Source of the DNA: an uncultured bacterium
GTDB lineage: Bacteria > Actinomycetota > Coriobacteriia > Coriobacteriales > Atopobiaceae
Assembly (NCBI GenBank): GCA_905214865.1
Contig: CAJMNO010000001.1
Coordinates: 124,001 to 188,000, forward strand
Reading direction: 5' to 3'
DNA length: 64,000 nucleotides
Within the stretch, counting starts at the first letter, position 1, and every line of letters begins with the position of its first letter. The notes beneath the pieces are model-generated. The model had not been told where the DNA came from. It did not search any database and worked only from the letters and a program-made list of their open reading frames with translations. A program made the translations under genes and the position numbers. Of this stretch, positions 52,181-63,580 are shown piece by piece.

Positions 52181-53497
52181 ATGAGCGAGCCCAGGGAGGA
52201 CGTCCCGATGCCCGTCGACACGGACGACGACGAGAGGCATGGCCGCGGCCGCACCGTCGCGGCGGTGGTCCTGGTGGTCGCGCTCCTCATTGGCGGCGGC
52301 GCGTTCGTCTCGTATGGGCTGGAGCTCTGGGGCGGACGTACGGTCCCCAAGGTCGCCGGCAAGTCGCAGGCCGTGGCCACGGCGGCGCTCCAGGAGAAGG
52401 GCTTCTCCGTCAAGGTCCAGGAGGTCGCCGTGGACGACGGCGTGGGAAAGGCCGTCTCCACCGACCCCGCAGCCGGTAGCAGGATCGACTCCGGCAGCAC
52501 GGTCACCCTGAGCATCGGGAAGGCGCGGACCATCCCCACGGTGGTGGGCAAGAGCCTCGACGAGGCCCGCAGCGCCCTCGAGGACGAGGGTGCGGGCGAC
52601 GTCGCGCTCCAATACCAGTCGTCTGACGGCGACAGCGGCGTGGTGCTGTCCGTCTCGCCTGCCGAGGGAAGCACCTTCACCTCGCGCGACAAGGTCACGC
52701 TCACGGTGTCGCAGCCCGTCACCGTCCCCTATGTGGTCGGCAAGAGCGAGGAGGAGGCGACCAAGCTCCTTGAGGACGCCGGCCTCACCGCAAGCGTCGC
52801 CTACGTGGACTCCGATCAGGAGGGCGGCACGGTCGTCTCGTCCAGTCCCGCCCAGGGGACCAGGCTCGACGGTACCAAGGTCACGCTCTCGGTGTCGAGG
52901 AAGGGGCCCTCCGACTACCATCACCTGGCAGACTACCTGGGGTACTCCTCCAAGGCGCTCGACGCCTACCTGGCCGGCAAGGGGTTCACCCTCAAGTACT
53001 CGCACACCAACTCGGACGGAATGGCCCAGGCCCTCTACTCGGGAGGCGACAAGGGCACCATCACCTTCAGCTCCATCCCTTGGTCGCACACCTTCGAGAC
53101 CGGCAACAACTCGAGCGACAACGTGATGGCGAAGGGCGCCGACTACGAGGGCGTGCGCTTTGACGTGCCCAGCTCGGAGTGGCCCAGCTCGGTCAGCGAC
53201 CTGTCAAAGGACTCCATCCAGGGGGTCATGACGCTCTGCGGCCTCACGGGCATGAGGGGGAGCTGCAACAACTCCACGATCAAGCTCCCCTCTGGGACCA
53301 AGGAGACGTCGGCTGCGTTCGTGTGCGCGTATGGCGAGATGGGCGACCTCGTGTGGACCGTGCTCATCGCGAACGAGGGGAGCAACACGCGCGTCTCGGT
53401 GACCTGTGCCCCCAAGTCGCTGTACGCGAACTACGACCTCTCGCCCTTTGGCGGGAGCTACTGTGACATGGCAGCCTACATCGACGTGTACAAGTGA
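52181..53497 (+). CDS. Membrane protein with three PASTA repeats and no kinase
   Basis: A 438-aa protein. One hydrophobic helix at 25-45 is followed outside by three PASTA repeats at about 53-113, 117-177 and 180-240. The last 200 residues are a beta-rich domain with five Cys that I do not recognise. PASTA repeats bind peptidoglycan or muropeptides, usually in PknB kinases or penicillin-binding proteins; no such domain is present. GGGAGG lies eight bases before the ATG. Its role is probably in wall sensing or adhesion. Confidence 0.82.
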   Translation: MSEPREDVPMPVDTDDDERHGRGRTVAAVVLVVALLIGGGAFVSYGLELWGGRTVPKVAGKSQAVATAALQEKGFSVKVQEVAVDDGVGKAVSTDPAAGSRIDSGSTVTLSIGKARTIPTVVGKSLDEARSALEDEGAGDVALQYQSSDGDSGVVLSVSPAEGSTFTSRDKVTLTVSQPVTVPYVVGKSEEEATKLLEDAGLTASVAYVDSDQEGGTVVSSSPAQGTRLDGTKVTLSVSRKGPSDYHHLADYLGYSSKALDAYLAGKGFTLKYSHTNSDGMAQALYSGGDKGTITFSSIPWSHTFETGNNSSDNVMAKGADYEGVRFDVPSSEWPSSVSDLSKDSIQGVMTLCGLTGMRGSCNNSTIKLPSGTKETSAAFVCAYGEMGDLVWTVLIANEGSNTRVSVTCAPKSLYANYDLSPFGGSYCDMAAYIDVYK

Positions 53498-53536
53498 GCG
53501 CGCACCAAGGACGCGCCAGGCGAAGGGAGAGGGGCA

Positions 53537-53779
53537 GTGGACGCTGACGAGGAGCCCCTGGAGGACGACGACCTGCTCGACGACGAGGAGGGCGACGCGG
53601 GGGACGGCGAGGGCCAAGACGGAGCGAGGCTGGGTTCCAACTCCGGCAAGGGCGCTTGTGCGAGGGGGCCGAGGAGCGAGTTCCTGCGCGCACCCAACGA
53701 GGACGACGACGGGTACGACCCGTACTCCGACCGCCCGGCACGGCGCGAACCGCTCTTTGAGCGCGACCCCTGGGGCTAG
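53537..53779 (+). CDS. Small acidic protein
   Basis: An 80-aa protein, Asp/Glu-rich (the first 20 residues are mostly acidic), with no hydrophobic segment. It starts with GTG after AGGGAGAGGGG. It lies 40 bp after the PASTA gene and convergent with the next one. I do not recognise it. Confidence 0.5.
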   Translation: MDADEEPLEDDDLLDDEEGDAGDGEGQDGARLGSNSGKGACARGPRSEFLRAPNEDDDGYDPYSDRPARREPLFERDPWG

Positions 53780-53792
53780 CGCTCGTCCGTCG

Positions 53793-54458
53793 CTAGCCTG
53801 CGGCCCCCATCAGGCGCCAGATGATGACGGCGACGATGACGAGAAGGACCACGACCACGATGAGGGAGAGGATAGACCTCCGGCGCCGAGCGCGCTCCCG
53901 CGAGGCGAAGATTGACCTGCGGCCCTTGGGAATCTCGAGGTAGCGCCCGTATTGCCCCTTCTGGATGCGGTCCATGCTCCCCCGGCCGCGACGGTACTTG
54001 GCACCGCCCGAGAAGGCGCCTCCGCCCACCGTGATGTTTGAGTTGTGGGTGTATCCGTCCGGATAGCTCACGTCCTGCTCGAGGTCGTTGATGGCCGCCT
54101 GGGTGCGGTGTGGGGCGCGCTGGCGGACGTAACGCTGGCGGTACTCCGCGGCGGGCCTGTGCTGTGGCTGGCCCTGCTGCGCCAGTTGCGTGCCCTGGTC
54201 TGGGGTGGGCATCTGGGGTTCCATGGGGGCCTGTGCCCGCTCGGTCACCTGCCGCTCGTCCTGCTGGAGCCAAGAGGGGGCGTCCGCGCGCGCATCAGCC
54301 GAGGGCTCCGCGGGGGCGGGGCTGCCCTGGGCCGGGTCCTGCCCCTCCTCGAGCGGCGTCGCCGACAGGGGATCGGGAACCCTCGCGGCGTCGACGGGAT
54401 GCTCCCTGCGGGGATGGGACCCCGTTGCATGCCTGCCAGTGTTCAAGTTGTCGTTCAT
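53793..54458 (-). CDS. Tail-anchored protein with disordered N-part
   Basis: A 221-aa protein. The N-terminal 110 residues are Pro/Gln/Ala-rich and disordered-looking. A basic block (ERARRRR) comes just before one C-terminal hydrophobic helix (residues about 195-216), so it is tail-anchored with the bulk in the cytoplasm. GGAGG lies seven bases before the ATG at 54458. Function unknown. Confidence 0.65.
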   Translation of the reverse strand: MNDNLNTGRHATGSHPRREHPVDAARVPDPLSATPLEEGQDPAQGSPAPAEPSADARADAPSWLQQDERQVTERAQAPMEPQMPTPDQGTQLAQQGQPQHRPAAEYRQRYVRQRAPHRTQAAINDLEQDVSYPDGYTHNSNITVGGGAFSGGAKYRRGRGSMDRIQKGQYGRYLEIPKGRRSIFASRERARRRRSILSLIVVVVLLVIVAVIIWRLMGAAG

Positions 54459-54607
54459 GAGGGTGCCTCCGCGGGAGCGGCATTTTTCAAGCAGATAACG
54501 GGCACCATGATAGAACACGGGGGCTGGGCTAGCGACCGTTTGAACGCCACATCCGCGCATCTGCCATGTCTCTCGCAGTTGCCCAAACCGTTGCGGCATC
54601 TCTCAAC

Positions 54608-54651
54608 ATCTAACAAATTGGACTTAGATTTGCTTAGTCACAAAAGCTAAG
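54608..54651 (+). promoter_or_regulatory. Probable HspR operator at hsp20
   Basis: ATCTAA at 54608-54613 and TTAGAT at 54624-54629 form the same inverted repeat as at dnaK and clpB, spacer 10 bases. A second inverted repeat, CTTAG-N9-CTAAG (54633-54651), follows. Both are about 100 to 145 bp before the hsp20 start. Confidence 0.6.
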
Positions 54652-54754
54652 AAAATCTTGTCGTGAGGTATGAAGCACCCTCGCATGGGAACAAGTACGA
54701 GTGAACACAGGGACGCACGGTAACGGGGCGTCCACAAGGCATCATCAGGGAGTG

Positions 54755-55192
54755 ATGAACATGACGAGCATGATTCCTTATAGCAGCTATGACAGGGCAC
54801 TTCGCAGGGCCTTCCCGTGGGATGCGTTCGACGACTTCTTTGGCGGCCCGCTCGTCTCGGCGGCAGAGGGCAACGTCTTCAAGATGGATGTCGAGGATGC
54901 CGGTGACAGGTACGTGGTCTCGGCCGAGCTCCCCAACGTCAAGCGTGACCAGATCGACGTCGAGCTCAACGAGGGCCGCCTCTCGATCTCGGTGGACAAG
55001 AAGGAGTCCGACGAGGAGAAGGGCAAGAACTACCTGCACAAGGAGAGCGGCGAGTGGCAGGCCACCCGTGGCGTGTACCTCAAGGATGCCTCCACGCAGG
55101 GGCTGACCGCAAAGCTGGAGAACGGCGTGCTCACGGTGAACGTGCCCAAGATCCAGGAGAAGGACAGCGTCACCAAGGTCGCCATCGACTAG
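54755..55192 (+). CDS. Hsp20/alpha-crystallin small heat-shock protein
   Basis: A 145-aa small heat-shock protein with alpha-crystallin domain (MDVEDAGDRYVVSAELPNVKRDQIDVELNEG), and the C-terminal part GLTAKLENGVLTVNVPK. An ATG two codons later (54761) has better spacing from AGGGAG and may be the real start. It holds unfolding proteins for DnaK and ClpB. Confidence 0.94.
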   Translation: MNMTSMIPYSSYDRALRRAFPWDAFDDFFGGPLVSAAEGNVFKMDVEDAGDRYVVSAELPNVKRDQIDVELNEGRLSISVDKKESDEEKGKNYLHKESGEWQATRGVYLKDASTQGLTAKLENGVLTVNVPKIQEKDSVTKVAID

Positions 55193-55215
55193 CACTGGCA
55201 GGCCGCGATGCGACG

Positions 55216-55253
55216 GGCGGGGACGGCGCGAGGAGCGTCGCCCCCGCCTTTTT
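55216..55253 (+). terminator. Terminator of hsp20
   Basis: GGCGGGGACG (55216-55225) pairs with CGTCgCCCCCGCC (55236-55248, one bulged base), followed by TTTTT. Confidence 0.85.
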
Positions 55254-55283
55254 GTGCGTGGGACTGGGCGAGAGGGAGAAGAC

Positions 55284-56111
55284 CTACCAGATGACGAGGG
55301 GCCGATCCTGGTGGGCGCAGCACAGGCTCACGGCGCCGTCATCCGTTCTGGCCTCGGGCCCGTCCTCGCCGTCCAGGAGGGTGGCGCCCAGCGCCCCCGC
55401 CAGGGTCCTCATGCAGACGGAGGGGCGGTTGTTCCTCTCGCTCAGATGGAGGGCGACGACGGTCTCGGTGTCGTCTCCCACCAACAGGGGCAGCGCGTCG
55501 GCGCACTGCTCGTTGGACAGGTGGCCGGTCTCGCCGCCGACCCTCCGCCGCAGGAAGGCGGGGTACGGGCCGGTGCGGAGCATCTCGATGTCGTGGTTGG
55601 ACTCGATCCCAAGGATGCGCACGTCGCGCAGCGAGCCAAGCGCCTCCGCGGTGAGGAAGCCCGTGTCCGTGCACCAGCCGATGACGTCGAGGGCCACGTC
55701 CCCGTCGCCTCGCACCTCGACCCTCATCCCAAAGGGGTCGGCCACGTCATGGCTGGTGGGGAAGAGGGTCACGTGCATGCCGGCCACGTCTACCACGTCG
55801 TCGTGCGAGACGAGCGTGAAGGGGACGTCGAGAAGGGCCTTTCCGCCGCCCGCCGTCCCCGCGGTGGCATAGAGCGGGCACTCCATGTGGGAGGCGAGGA
55901 CGGGGATGCCGCGCACGTGGTCGCCGTGCTCGTGGGTCACGAAGACCGCCTGCACCCGCCCCAGGTCCACGCCCGCATCGTCGGCCCGCCGTCCGAGCTC
56001 CCTACGCGAGATGCCGCAGTCGATAAGGATCGCCCCGTCCGGCCCGTCAATCACGGCGGCGTTGCCCGCCGATCCGCTCGCGAGCACGTAGAGATGCATG
56101 AGTGGAGTCAT
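55284..56111 (-). CDS. YycJ/WalJ-like MBL-fold hydrolase
   Basis: A 275-aa metallo-beta-lactamase-fold protein. THEHGDHVRGI binds zinc; LASGSAGNAAVID near the start and a C-terminal LHLSERNN are as in YycJ. YycJ-type proteins act as exonucleases tied to replication and the cell wall. The ATG at 56111 has GGAGGGG upstream; the reading frame that runs further right crosses tilS and is not real. It is divergent from tilS. Confidence 0.88.
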   Translation of the reverse strand: MTPLMHLYVLASGSAGNAAVIDGPDGAILIDCGISRRELGRRADDAGVDLGRVQAVFVTHEHGDHVRGIPVLASHMECPLYATAGTAGGGKALLDVPFTLVSHDDVVDVAGMHVTLFPTSHDVADPFGMRVEVRGDGDVALDVIGWCTDTGFLTAEALGSLRDVRILGIESNHDIEMLRTGPYPAFLRRRVGGETGHLSNEQCADALPLLVGDDTETVVALHLSERNNRPSVCMRTLAGALGATLLDGEDGPEARTDDGAVSLCCAHQDRPLVIW

Positions 56112-56228
56112 GGTCCCCTCCTCGGGCGTTGGCCCGGCATAGACGTACACTCTTCCACAGCCGCCCGCCAGGGGCGGCGGCAACGCAGTAGGGTACACGA
56201 AGGGGGCGTAGCAGAGGTGACGAGCGTG

Positions 56229-57734
56229 ATGCGCAGGTATGCGACTCCCGACGGCCCGTTTGAGCGACCGTCCTCCCGCCGCGACGACGCAATGCGCGCC
56301 CCCGTGGTCCTGATGGTCTCGGGTGGTGCAGACTCCACGGCGCTCCTCGTGCTCGCCGCCACGTCCGAGCTGGACATCGACGACGGGCGCGGCGTCGCCC
56401 GAATCGCCCGGGAGCGCCTCCACGTGCTGCACGTGAACCACCAGCTGAGGGGGCTGGACGCCCGGGAGGACGAGGAGTTCGTGCGCGACCTCTCCGGTCG
56501 CTTTGGCATCCCGTGCGACGTGGTGAGCGTGGACGTGCGCGCGCTGGCGGGCGAGGCGGACGGAAACGTCGAGAACGCCGGCCGCGAGGTGCGGTACAGG
56601 GCCGCCAACCGGCTGGCGAACAAGCTCTCGGAGGAGTTTGGCACGCCCCGCTCCGCCGCCCGCATCCTCACGGCGCACACGGCCAACGACCGCGCCGAGA
56701 CCTTCTTCATGAACGCCATCAGGGGCAGCGGGCCCTCGGGCCTCTCGTCCATACCGCGCCGCCGCAACCGCATCGTGCGGCCCCTGCTCGATCGCACGCA
56801 CGAGGAGTTGTGCGACCTCCTGCGCATGCGCGGAATCGTGTGGCGCGAGGACGACACCAACGGTGACACGCGCTACCTGCGCGCCTACGTGCGCCACGAG
56901 GTCATGCCCGTGGTGGAGAGGCGCAACCCGCGCGTCGTGGCGAGCCTCACGGCAACCTGCGACATCCTGGGCGACGAGGACTCGTACATGACCCAGGTGG
57001 CCACGCGGACGTTCCGCGACCTGGTGAGGCGCTCCTCCGACGGCATGGTGGCGCTCGACGCGGCACGGCTTGGTGCCTGCGACGTGGCAATCGCCCGGCG
57101 CGTGGTGCGCATGGCGATACTGGGGATCTGCCCGGGCGCGCGCCTCGAGGCCCGGCACGTGGCGCAGGTCCTCTCGCTGGTGGCGAGGGGCAGCGGCTCG
57201 GCGAGCACACCCATGGGCTGCGACGCTCGGGTCGAGTACGGCCTCCTGTTCCTCCGCACGGCCGCTCCCGCCGGCTCGGTCGGCCCCGCGTGGCTCGAGA
57301 TCCCCGGTCGCCTGGAGCTGGGGGATGGCCGTGCCGTCGTCGCCCGCCTCGCCCAGGTTCCCGCCGGCTCCAAGGCCCCGGACGTCGCCCGTGCCCACTC
57401 CCGCGAGTGGGGCCGGGCCTCGGTGATGCTCGACGCCGCCTCCTGCGGCGTGGACCCGGTCCACGGCGGGCACCTGTGGGTCGACGCCCCCGCCCCCGGC
57501 GACGTCCTGCGTCCCCTCGGGATGCACGGTCAGTCCAAGAAGCTCTCGGACCTCCTCAACGAGGCGCGCATCCCCGCGGCGGAGAGGGGCGCCGTTCCCG
57601 TGCTCCGCACCTCTCCCACCGGCAGGGTGGTATGGGTTGCGGGGGTCCGCCCGGACGAGGGGGCGCGCTGCACCCCGGACACCCGCACCGTCGTGGAGCT
57701 CACGCTGCTGGAGCGGCAGGACCCACGTCCGTAG
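56229..57734 (+). CDS. tilS: tRNA(Ile)-lysidine synthase
   Basis: A 501-aa enzyme that makes lysidine at C34 of tRNA-Ile(CAU). The ATP site SGGADSTALL is at the N-terminus; LHVNHQLRG, HTANDRAETFFMN and RPLLDRTHEEL follow. The C-terminal domain has LGMHGQSKKLSDLLNEARIP, the TilS tail. GTG at 56217 is a possible start four codons earlier. It heads the tilS-hpt-ftsH run typical of Gram-positive genomes. Confidence 0.95.
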   Translation: MRRYATPDGPFERPSSRRDDAMRAPVVLMVSGGADSTALLVLAATSELDIDDGRGVARIARERLHVLHVNHQLRGLDAREDEEFVRDLSGRFGIPCDVVSVDVRALAGEADGNVENAGREVRYRAANRLANKLSEEFGTPRSAARILTAHTANDRAETFFMNAIRGSGPSGLSSIPRRRNRIVRPLLDRTHEELCDLLRMRGIVWREDDTNGDTRYLRAYVRHEVMPVVERRNPRVVASLTATCDILGDEDSYMTQVATRTFRDLVRRSSDGMVALDAARLGACDVAIARRVVRMAILGICPGARLEARHVAQVLSLVARGSGSASTPMGCDARVEYGLLFLRTAAPAGSVGPAWLEIPGRLELGDGRAVVARLAQVPAGSKAPDVARAHSREWGRASVMLDAASCGVDPVHGGHLWVDAPAPGDVLRPLGMHGQSKKLSDLLNEARIPAAERGAVPVLRTSPTGRVVWVAGVRPDEGARCTPDTRTVVELTLLERQDPRP

Positions 57735-57884
57735 CGCCGGTGAACACTGCGGGTGAAGGTTGCCGCCCCTGGGGGTTTGCGCACTTGGGGCGTAGTACCA
57801 TGGCATAGCATGTCGCCCCGAGCTCGCGTCCAGAGGCAGCCGCGGGGCGCGCGACGGCAACGCAGAGGAGAAGGGGCAACGCTC

Positions 57885-58439
57885 ATGGCTCAGGAGATCA
57901 ACGAGGACGTTTCCGAGGTCATTCTGTCCGAGGACGACATCAAGGGAATCGTGTCGCGGCTTGGCGCAGAGATCTCGAGGGACTACGCCGGCAAGAACCC
58001 GCTCATCGTGGCGGTGCTGCGCGGCGCCTTCGTCTTCACGGCGGACCTCCTGCGCGCCATCACGGTGCCCTGCGAGGTGGACTTCATGGCCGTGTCGAGC
58101 TACGGCGACGGCGTCAAGAGCTCGGGCGTGGTGCGCATCCTCAAGGACCTCAGCACCAAGATCGAGGGACGTGACGTCATCATCGCGGAGGACATCCTCG
58201 ACTCCGGCCTCACGCTGAGCTACCTGGTCGACATGCTGCGCGGTCGCGGTCCCCGCTCCGTCAAGGTGTGCGCCTTCTCGCTCAAGGACATCCCCAACCA
58301 CACCCCCGCCATCAAGCCGGACTACCTGGGGACCCACGTGCCCGACGAGTTCATCGTGGGCTACGGCCTCGACTACGCCGAGCACTATCGCAACCTGCCC
58401 TACGTGGGCATCCTCAAGCCCGAGGTCTATTCGAGGTAG
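57885..58439 (+). CDS. hpt: Hypoxanthine phosphoribosyltransferase
   Basis: A 184-aa type I PRTase for purine salvage. The PRPP loop is IIAEDILDSGLTLSYL; VAVLRGAFVFTADLL and VDFMAVSSYGDG are family motifs. AAGGGG lies eight bases before the ATG at 57885. A frame starting at 57753 would read through the intergenic region. It is followed by ftsH after 37 bp. Confidence 0.96.
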   Translation: MAQEINEDVSEVILSEDDIKGIVSRLGAEISRDYAGKNPLIVAVLRGAFVFTADLLRAITVPCEVDFMAVSSYGDGVKSSGVVRILKDLSTKIEGRDVIIAEDILDSGLTLSYLVDMLRGRGPRSVKVCAFSLKDIPNHTPAIKPDYLGTHVPDEFIVGYGLDYAEHYRNLPYVGILKPEVYSR

Positions 58440-58476
58440 CGACCTCGCACGGGCCCGTCACGCAAGGAGCTGTTTC

Positions 58477-60396
<1,920 letters not shown>

Positions 60397-60575
60397 CCAC
60401 GTTCCTCTCGCCCGAAGCCTGGGTGATGGTAGCTTCCGCCTGCCGGGGATGGGCCGCTGGGTCCGTCCCCGGTTTCGTTTTGCGCACGCGCGTGACGGCA
60501 CGTGGCGCGCGAACCTACAATTGCCCCACGGCAGTCTGACCGCAACGACCAACCGGGGGAGAGGGGAGACCCTTC

Positions 60576-61760
60576 ATGTCCATAAACCAGCAGAGCTACG
60601 CCTATGGCGCGCAGAAGTCGAGCATCCGCGAGATCGCGGCGTACGGGGCGCGGCGCAAGGCGCAGATCGGCGCCCAGAACGTGTTTGACTTCTCGCTGGG
60701 CAACCCCTCCGTCCCCGCACCGGAGGAGGTCCGCGAGTCCATCCAGCGGAACCTCTCCCTCCCCCCGACCGAGCTCCATGGGTACACCCCCGCGGCGGGC
60801 TACCCGGCAACGCGCAAGGCGGTCGCGGACTCCCTCAACCGTCGCTTTAGCACGTCGTACGGGCCCGACGAGCTCTACATGACCTGCGGCGCCGCGGCGT
60901 CCATCAACATCGTCCTCAACGCGGTGGTCAACCCCGGGGACGAGGTCATCGTGATCTCCCCGTACTTTCCCGAGTACCGGGTGTGGATCGAGAGCGCGGG
61001 GGCGACCTGCGTCGAGGTGCCCGCCGACCCCACGACCTTTCAGATCGATCCCGACGCGATCGGAAGGGCGGTGGGCGAGAAGACCAAGGCCCTGATCGTC
61101 AACTCGCCCAACAACCCGGTGGGCTCGGTCTACTCGCGGCAGAACCTCAACGACCTCGCCGCCGTCCTGCGCGACCGCGAGGCGGCCCTGGGCACGAGCG
61201 TGTACCTGATCGCGGACGAGCCCTACCGCGAGATCACCTATGGCGCGGAGGTGCCCTGGGTCCCCGACGTGTACGACCGCACGCTGGTGTGCTACAGCTA
61301 CTCAAAGTCGCTCAGCCTCCCCGGCGAGCGCATTGGCTGGGTCCTGGTGCCCACCACCAACCCGGACCACGACGAGCTTCTCCCCGCCGTCGCCGGCTCG
61401 GGTCGCAAGCTCGGCTTTGTGTGTGCGCCCTCGCTGTTCCAGCGCGTGGTCGCGGACTGCGTGGACGTGCCGAGCAACGTGGGGGCCTACGCCAGCAACC
61501 GGGAGGCGCTCACGAGCGGCCTCTCGAGGCTGGGCTACGAGTACATCGAGCCGCAGGGCGCCTTCTACCTGTGGGTCAAGGCGCTCGAGCCCGATGCCAA
61601 CGCGTTCTTCCTCAAGGCACGCGAGCAGGAGCTTCTCCCCGTGCCCTCCGACAGCTTTGGCTGCACGGGATGGGTCCGCGTGGGGTACTGCGTGAGCCAC
61701 GAGACCATCGTGGGCTCCATGCCCGCGTGGGAGCGCCTTGCGGGGGAGTACGCGCGCTAG
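60576..61760 (+). CDS. Aspartate-type aminotransferase
   Basis: A 394-aa fold-type I PLP aminotransferase. The PLP lysine is in CYSYSKSLSLPGERIG; NSPNNPVGSVYS and DEPYREI are present. GGGGGAGAGGGGAGAC precedes the ATG. It starts 180 bp after ftsH and 70 bp before a PHP gene, so it may have its own promoter. It probably acts on aspartate or an aromatic amino acid; which is undecided. Confidence 0.9.
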   Translation: MSINQQSYAYGAQKSSIREIAAYGARRKAQIGAQNVFDFSLGNPSVPAPEEVRESIQRNLSLPPTELHGYTPAAGYPATRKAVADSLNRRFSTSYGPDELYMTCGAAASINIVLNAVVNPGDEVIVISPYFPEYRVWIESAGATCVEVPADPTTFQIDPDAIGRAVGEKTKALIVNSPNNPVGSVYSRQNLNDLAAVLRDREAALGTSVYLIADEPYREITYGAEVPWVPDVYDRTLVCYSYSKSLSLPGERIGWVLVPTTNPDHDELLPAVAGSGRKLGFVCAPSLFQRVVADCVDVPSNVGAYASNREALTSGLSRLGYEYIEPQGAFYLWVKALEPDANAFFLKAREQELLPVPSDSFGCTGWVRVGYCVSHETIVGSMPAWERLAGEYAR

Positions 61761-61829
61761 GCGTGCCGTGCCGGCAAGGTGCGACAATGGCTTCTGGCCT
61801 ACCGTCTGACCTTTGGAGGGAGAGCGAAC

Positions 61830-62663
61830 GTGCTCCGCAACGCCTGCGACATCCACACCCACACCATCTACTCCCGCCACGCCTACTCCACGATCGAGGA
61901 GAACGTGCGCGCCGCCGCCGAGCTGAGGCTCGAGCTGCTGGGATGCACGGAGCACTTCTCGTCGATGCTCCATCCCCCCGTCGCCACCGAGGACGGCCGA
62001 CTTGCGTGTGACACGCGAGACTACCAGTACTTCTACAACTTTGGCTGCTGGCCGAGGGTGTGGCACGGCGTGAGGCTGCTCCATGGCTGCGAGGCGGACA
62101 TCGTCGACCTCGAGGGCAACCTCTTTGGCCACGACGTCGTGGTCGACGAGGGCATCACGGGAGATGCCGAGTCGCCCGCAACGCTCAAGGACCGGGTGTT
62201 CTCGCGCTGCGACTACGTCATCGCCAGCGTGCACGGCAGGGACTTCGCGCGCGGGGCGGACCTGTCCGCCACCACCAAGATGTACCTCTCCGCGCTCCAG
62301 GACCCCAAGGTGCTGGTGCTGGGCCACCCGGTGCGCGGCAGGGTCCCCTTCGAGCACAGGGAGGTCGTGAGGGCGGCCAGGGACCTCCACAAGCTCATCG
62401 GGATCAACGCGCACAGCCTCGACGCCGTCATCGGGCGCAAGGACACCATCGACGGCTGCCAGGCGCTCGCCGAGCTGTGCGCCGAGGAGGGCTGCAAGAT
62501 CGTGGTGAGCAGCGACGCCCACATCAGCTGCGGCGTGGGTGGGTTCGACCCCGCCCTCAGGATGCTCGAGCGCATCCACTTCCCCCAGGCGCTTATCGCC
62601 ACGCGTGATGCCGAGAGCTTCCTGCGGGCGATGCGCGAGGGTGTTGGCACCACGATCGAGTAG
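61830..62663 (+). CDS. PHP-domain phosphatase, YcdX-like
   Basis: A 277-aa PHP phosphoesterase. Metal ligands lie in CDIHTHTIYSRHAYSTIEEN, CTEHFS, ASVHGRDF and SSDAHIS. The GTG at 61830 has GGAGGGA eight bases upstream. YcdX-type enzymes cleave phosphate esters using a trinuclear metal site. Its substrate is unknown. Confidence 0.9.
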   Translation: MLRNACDIHTHTIYSRHAYSTIEENVRAAAELRLELLGCTEHFSSMLHPPVATEDGRLACDTRDYQYFYNFGCWPRVWHGVRLLHGCEADIVDLEGNLFGHDVVVDEGITGDAESPATLKDRVFSRCDYVIASVHGRDFARGADLSATTKMYLSALQDPKVLVLGHPVRGRVPFEHREVVRAARDLHKLIGINAHSLDAVIGRKDTIDGCQALAELCAEEGCKIVVSSDAHISCGVGGFDPALRMLERIHFPQALIATRDAESFLRAMREGVGTTIE

Positions 62664-62736
62664 CCTGGTCGCCTCGGGGCGGATGCCGTGATGCCAGGGG
62701 AGAGACGCCCCGACACCGGGGCGCCGAGCCTCTCCC

Positions 62737-63516
62737 CTAGATCGCGAGCGTGAGCTCCACGGGGCAGTGGTCGCTTCCGTAGACGTCGCTCAGGATGCGG
62801 GCGTCCCTGACCCTGTCCGCGATGCGGTCGCTCACCAGGAAGTAGTCGATGCGCCAGCCCGTGTTCCGCTCGCGAGAGCGCATGCGGTAGCTCCACCAGC
62901 TGTAGGCCCCCTCGAGGGTGGGGTGCAGGGCGCGGAAGGTGTCTGTGAGGCCGGAGTCGAGCAGCTTGGTGAAGCTCTCGCGCTCCTGGTCGCTGAAGCC
63001 GGCGTTCTCGTGGTTGGTGTCGGGGTTCTTGAGGTCGATCTCCTCGTGGGCGACGTTGAAGTCGCCGCAGGTCACCACGGGCTTGTCCTGCGAGAGCTCC
63101 GACAGGAAGTCGCGGAAGCGCTCGTCCCACACCATGCGCTCGTCCAGGCGCAGCAGTCCCTGCTTGGAGTTGGGCGTGTACACGTCCACAAACCACATGG
63201 AGGGGAACTCCAGCGCGCAGACGCGGCCCTCGTCGTCCGCGACCGGGGAGCCAATCTGGCGAATCACCTGCAGCGGCTCCTCGCGGCTGAAGACGGCGGT
63301 TCCCGAATAGCCCTTTCGCTCGGCGTAGCTCCACGTCTGCACGTAGCCGGGGAGGTCCAGGCTCACCTGGCCCTCCTGCAGCTTGGTCTCTTGTATCGCG
63401 AAGACGTCCGCGTCACACTGTCCAAAGATCTCGGTGAAGCTCGGCTCCTTCTTGAGCACGGCCCTGAGGCCGTTCACGTTCCACGAGACGAGGCGCAGCT
63501 CGCGTTCCTCTGCCAT
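62737..63516 (-). CDS. xth: Exodeoxyribonuclease III
   Basis: A 259-aa AP endonuclease of the ExoA/XthA type. Catalytic blocks are SWNVNGLRA, IQETKLQ, GDFNVAHEEIDL, GWRIDYFLVS and SDHCPVEL. AAAGGA lies six bases before the ATG at 63516. It acts in base-excision repair. Confidence 0.96.
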   Translation of the reverse strand: MAEERELRLVSWNVNGLRAVLKKEPSFTEIFGQCDADVFAIQETKLQEGQVSLDLPGYVQTWSYAERKGYSGTAVFSREEPLQVIRQIGSPVADDEGRVCALEFPSMWFVDVYTPNSKQGLLRLDERMVWDERFRDFLSELSQDKPVVTCGDFNVAHEEIDLKNPDTNHENAGFSDQERESFTKLLDSGLTDTFRALHPTLEGAYSWWSYRMRSRERNTGWRIDYFLVSDRIADRVRDARILSDVYGSDHCPVELTLAI

Positions 63517-63580
63517 GTCGGTCCTTTCGCTCGGCGCAGTCCGAGGGGATTGTCGCATACGCCGCGGCAGTGGTCGGGCC

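Noticed and set aside
56112..58385. Upstream extension of the minus-strand hydrolase frame across tilS and hpt
   Set aside because: The extension is antisense to two well-matched genes; only 55284-56111 has family motifs and a ribosome binding site.
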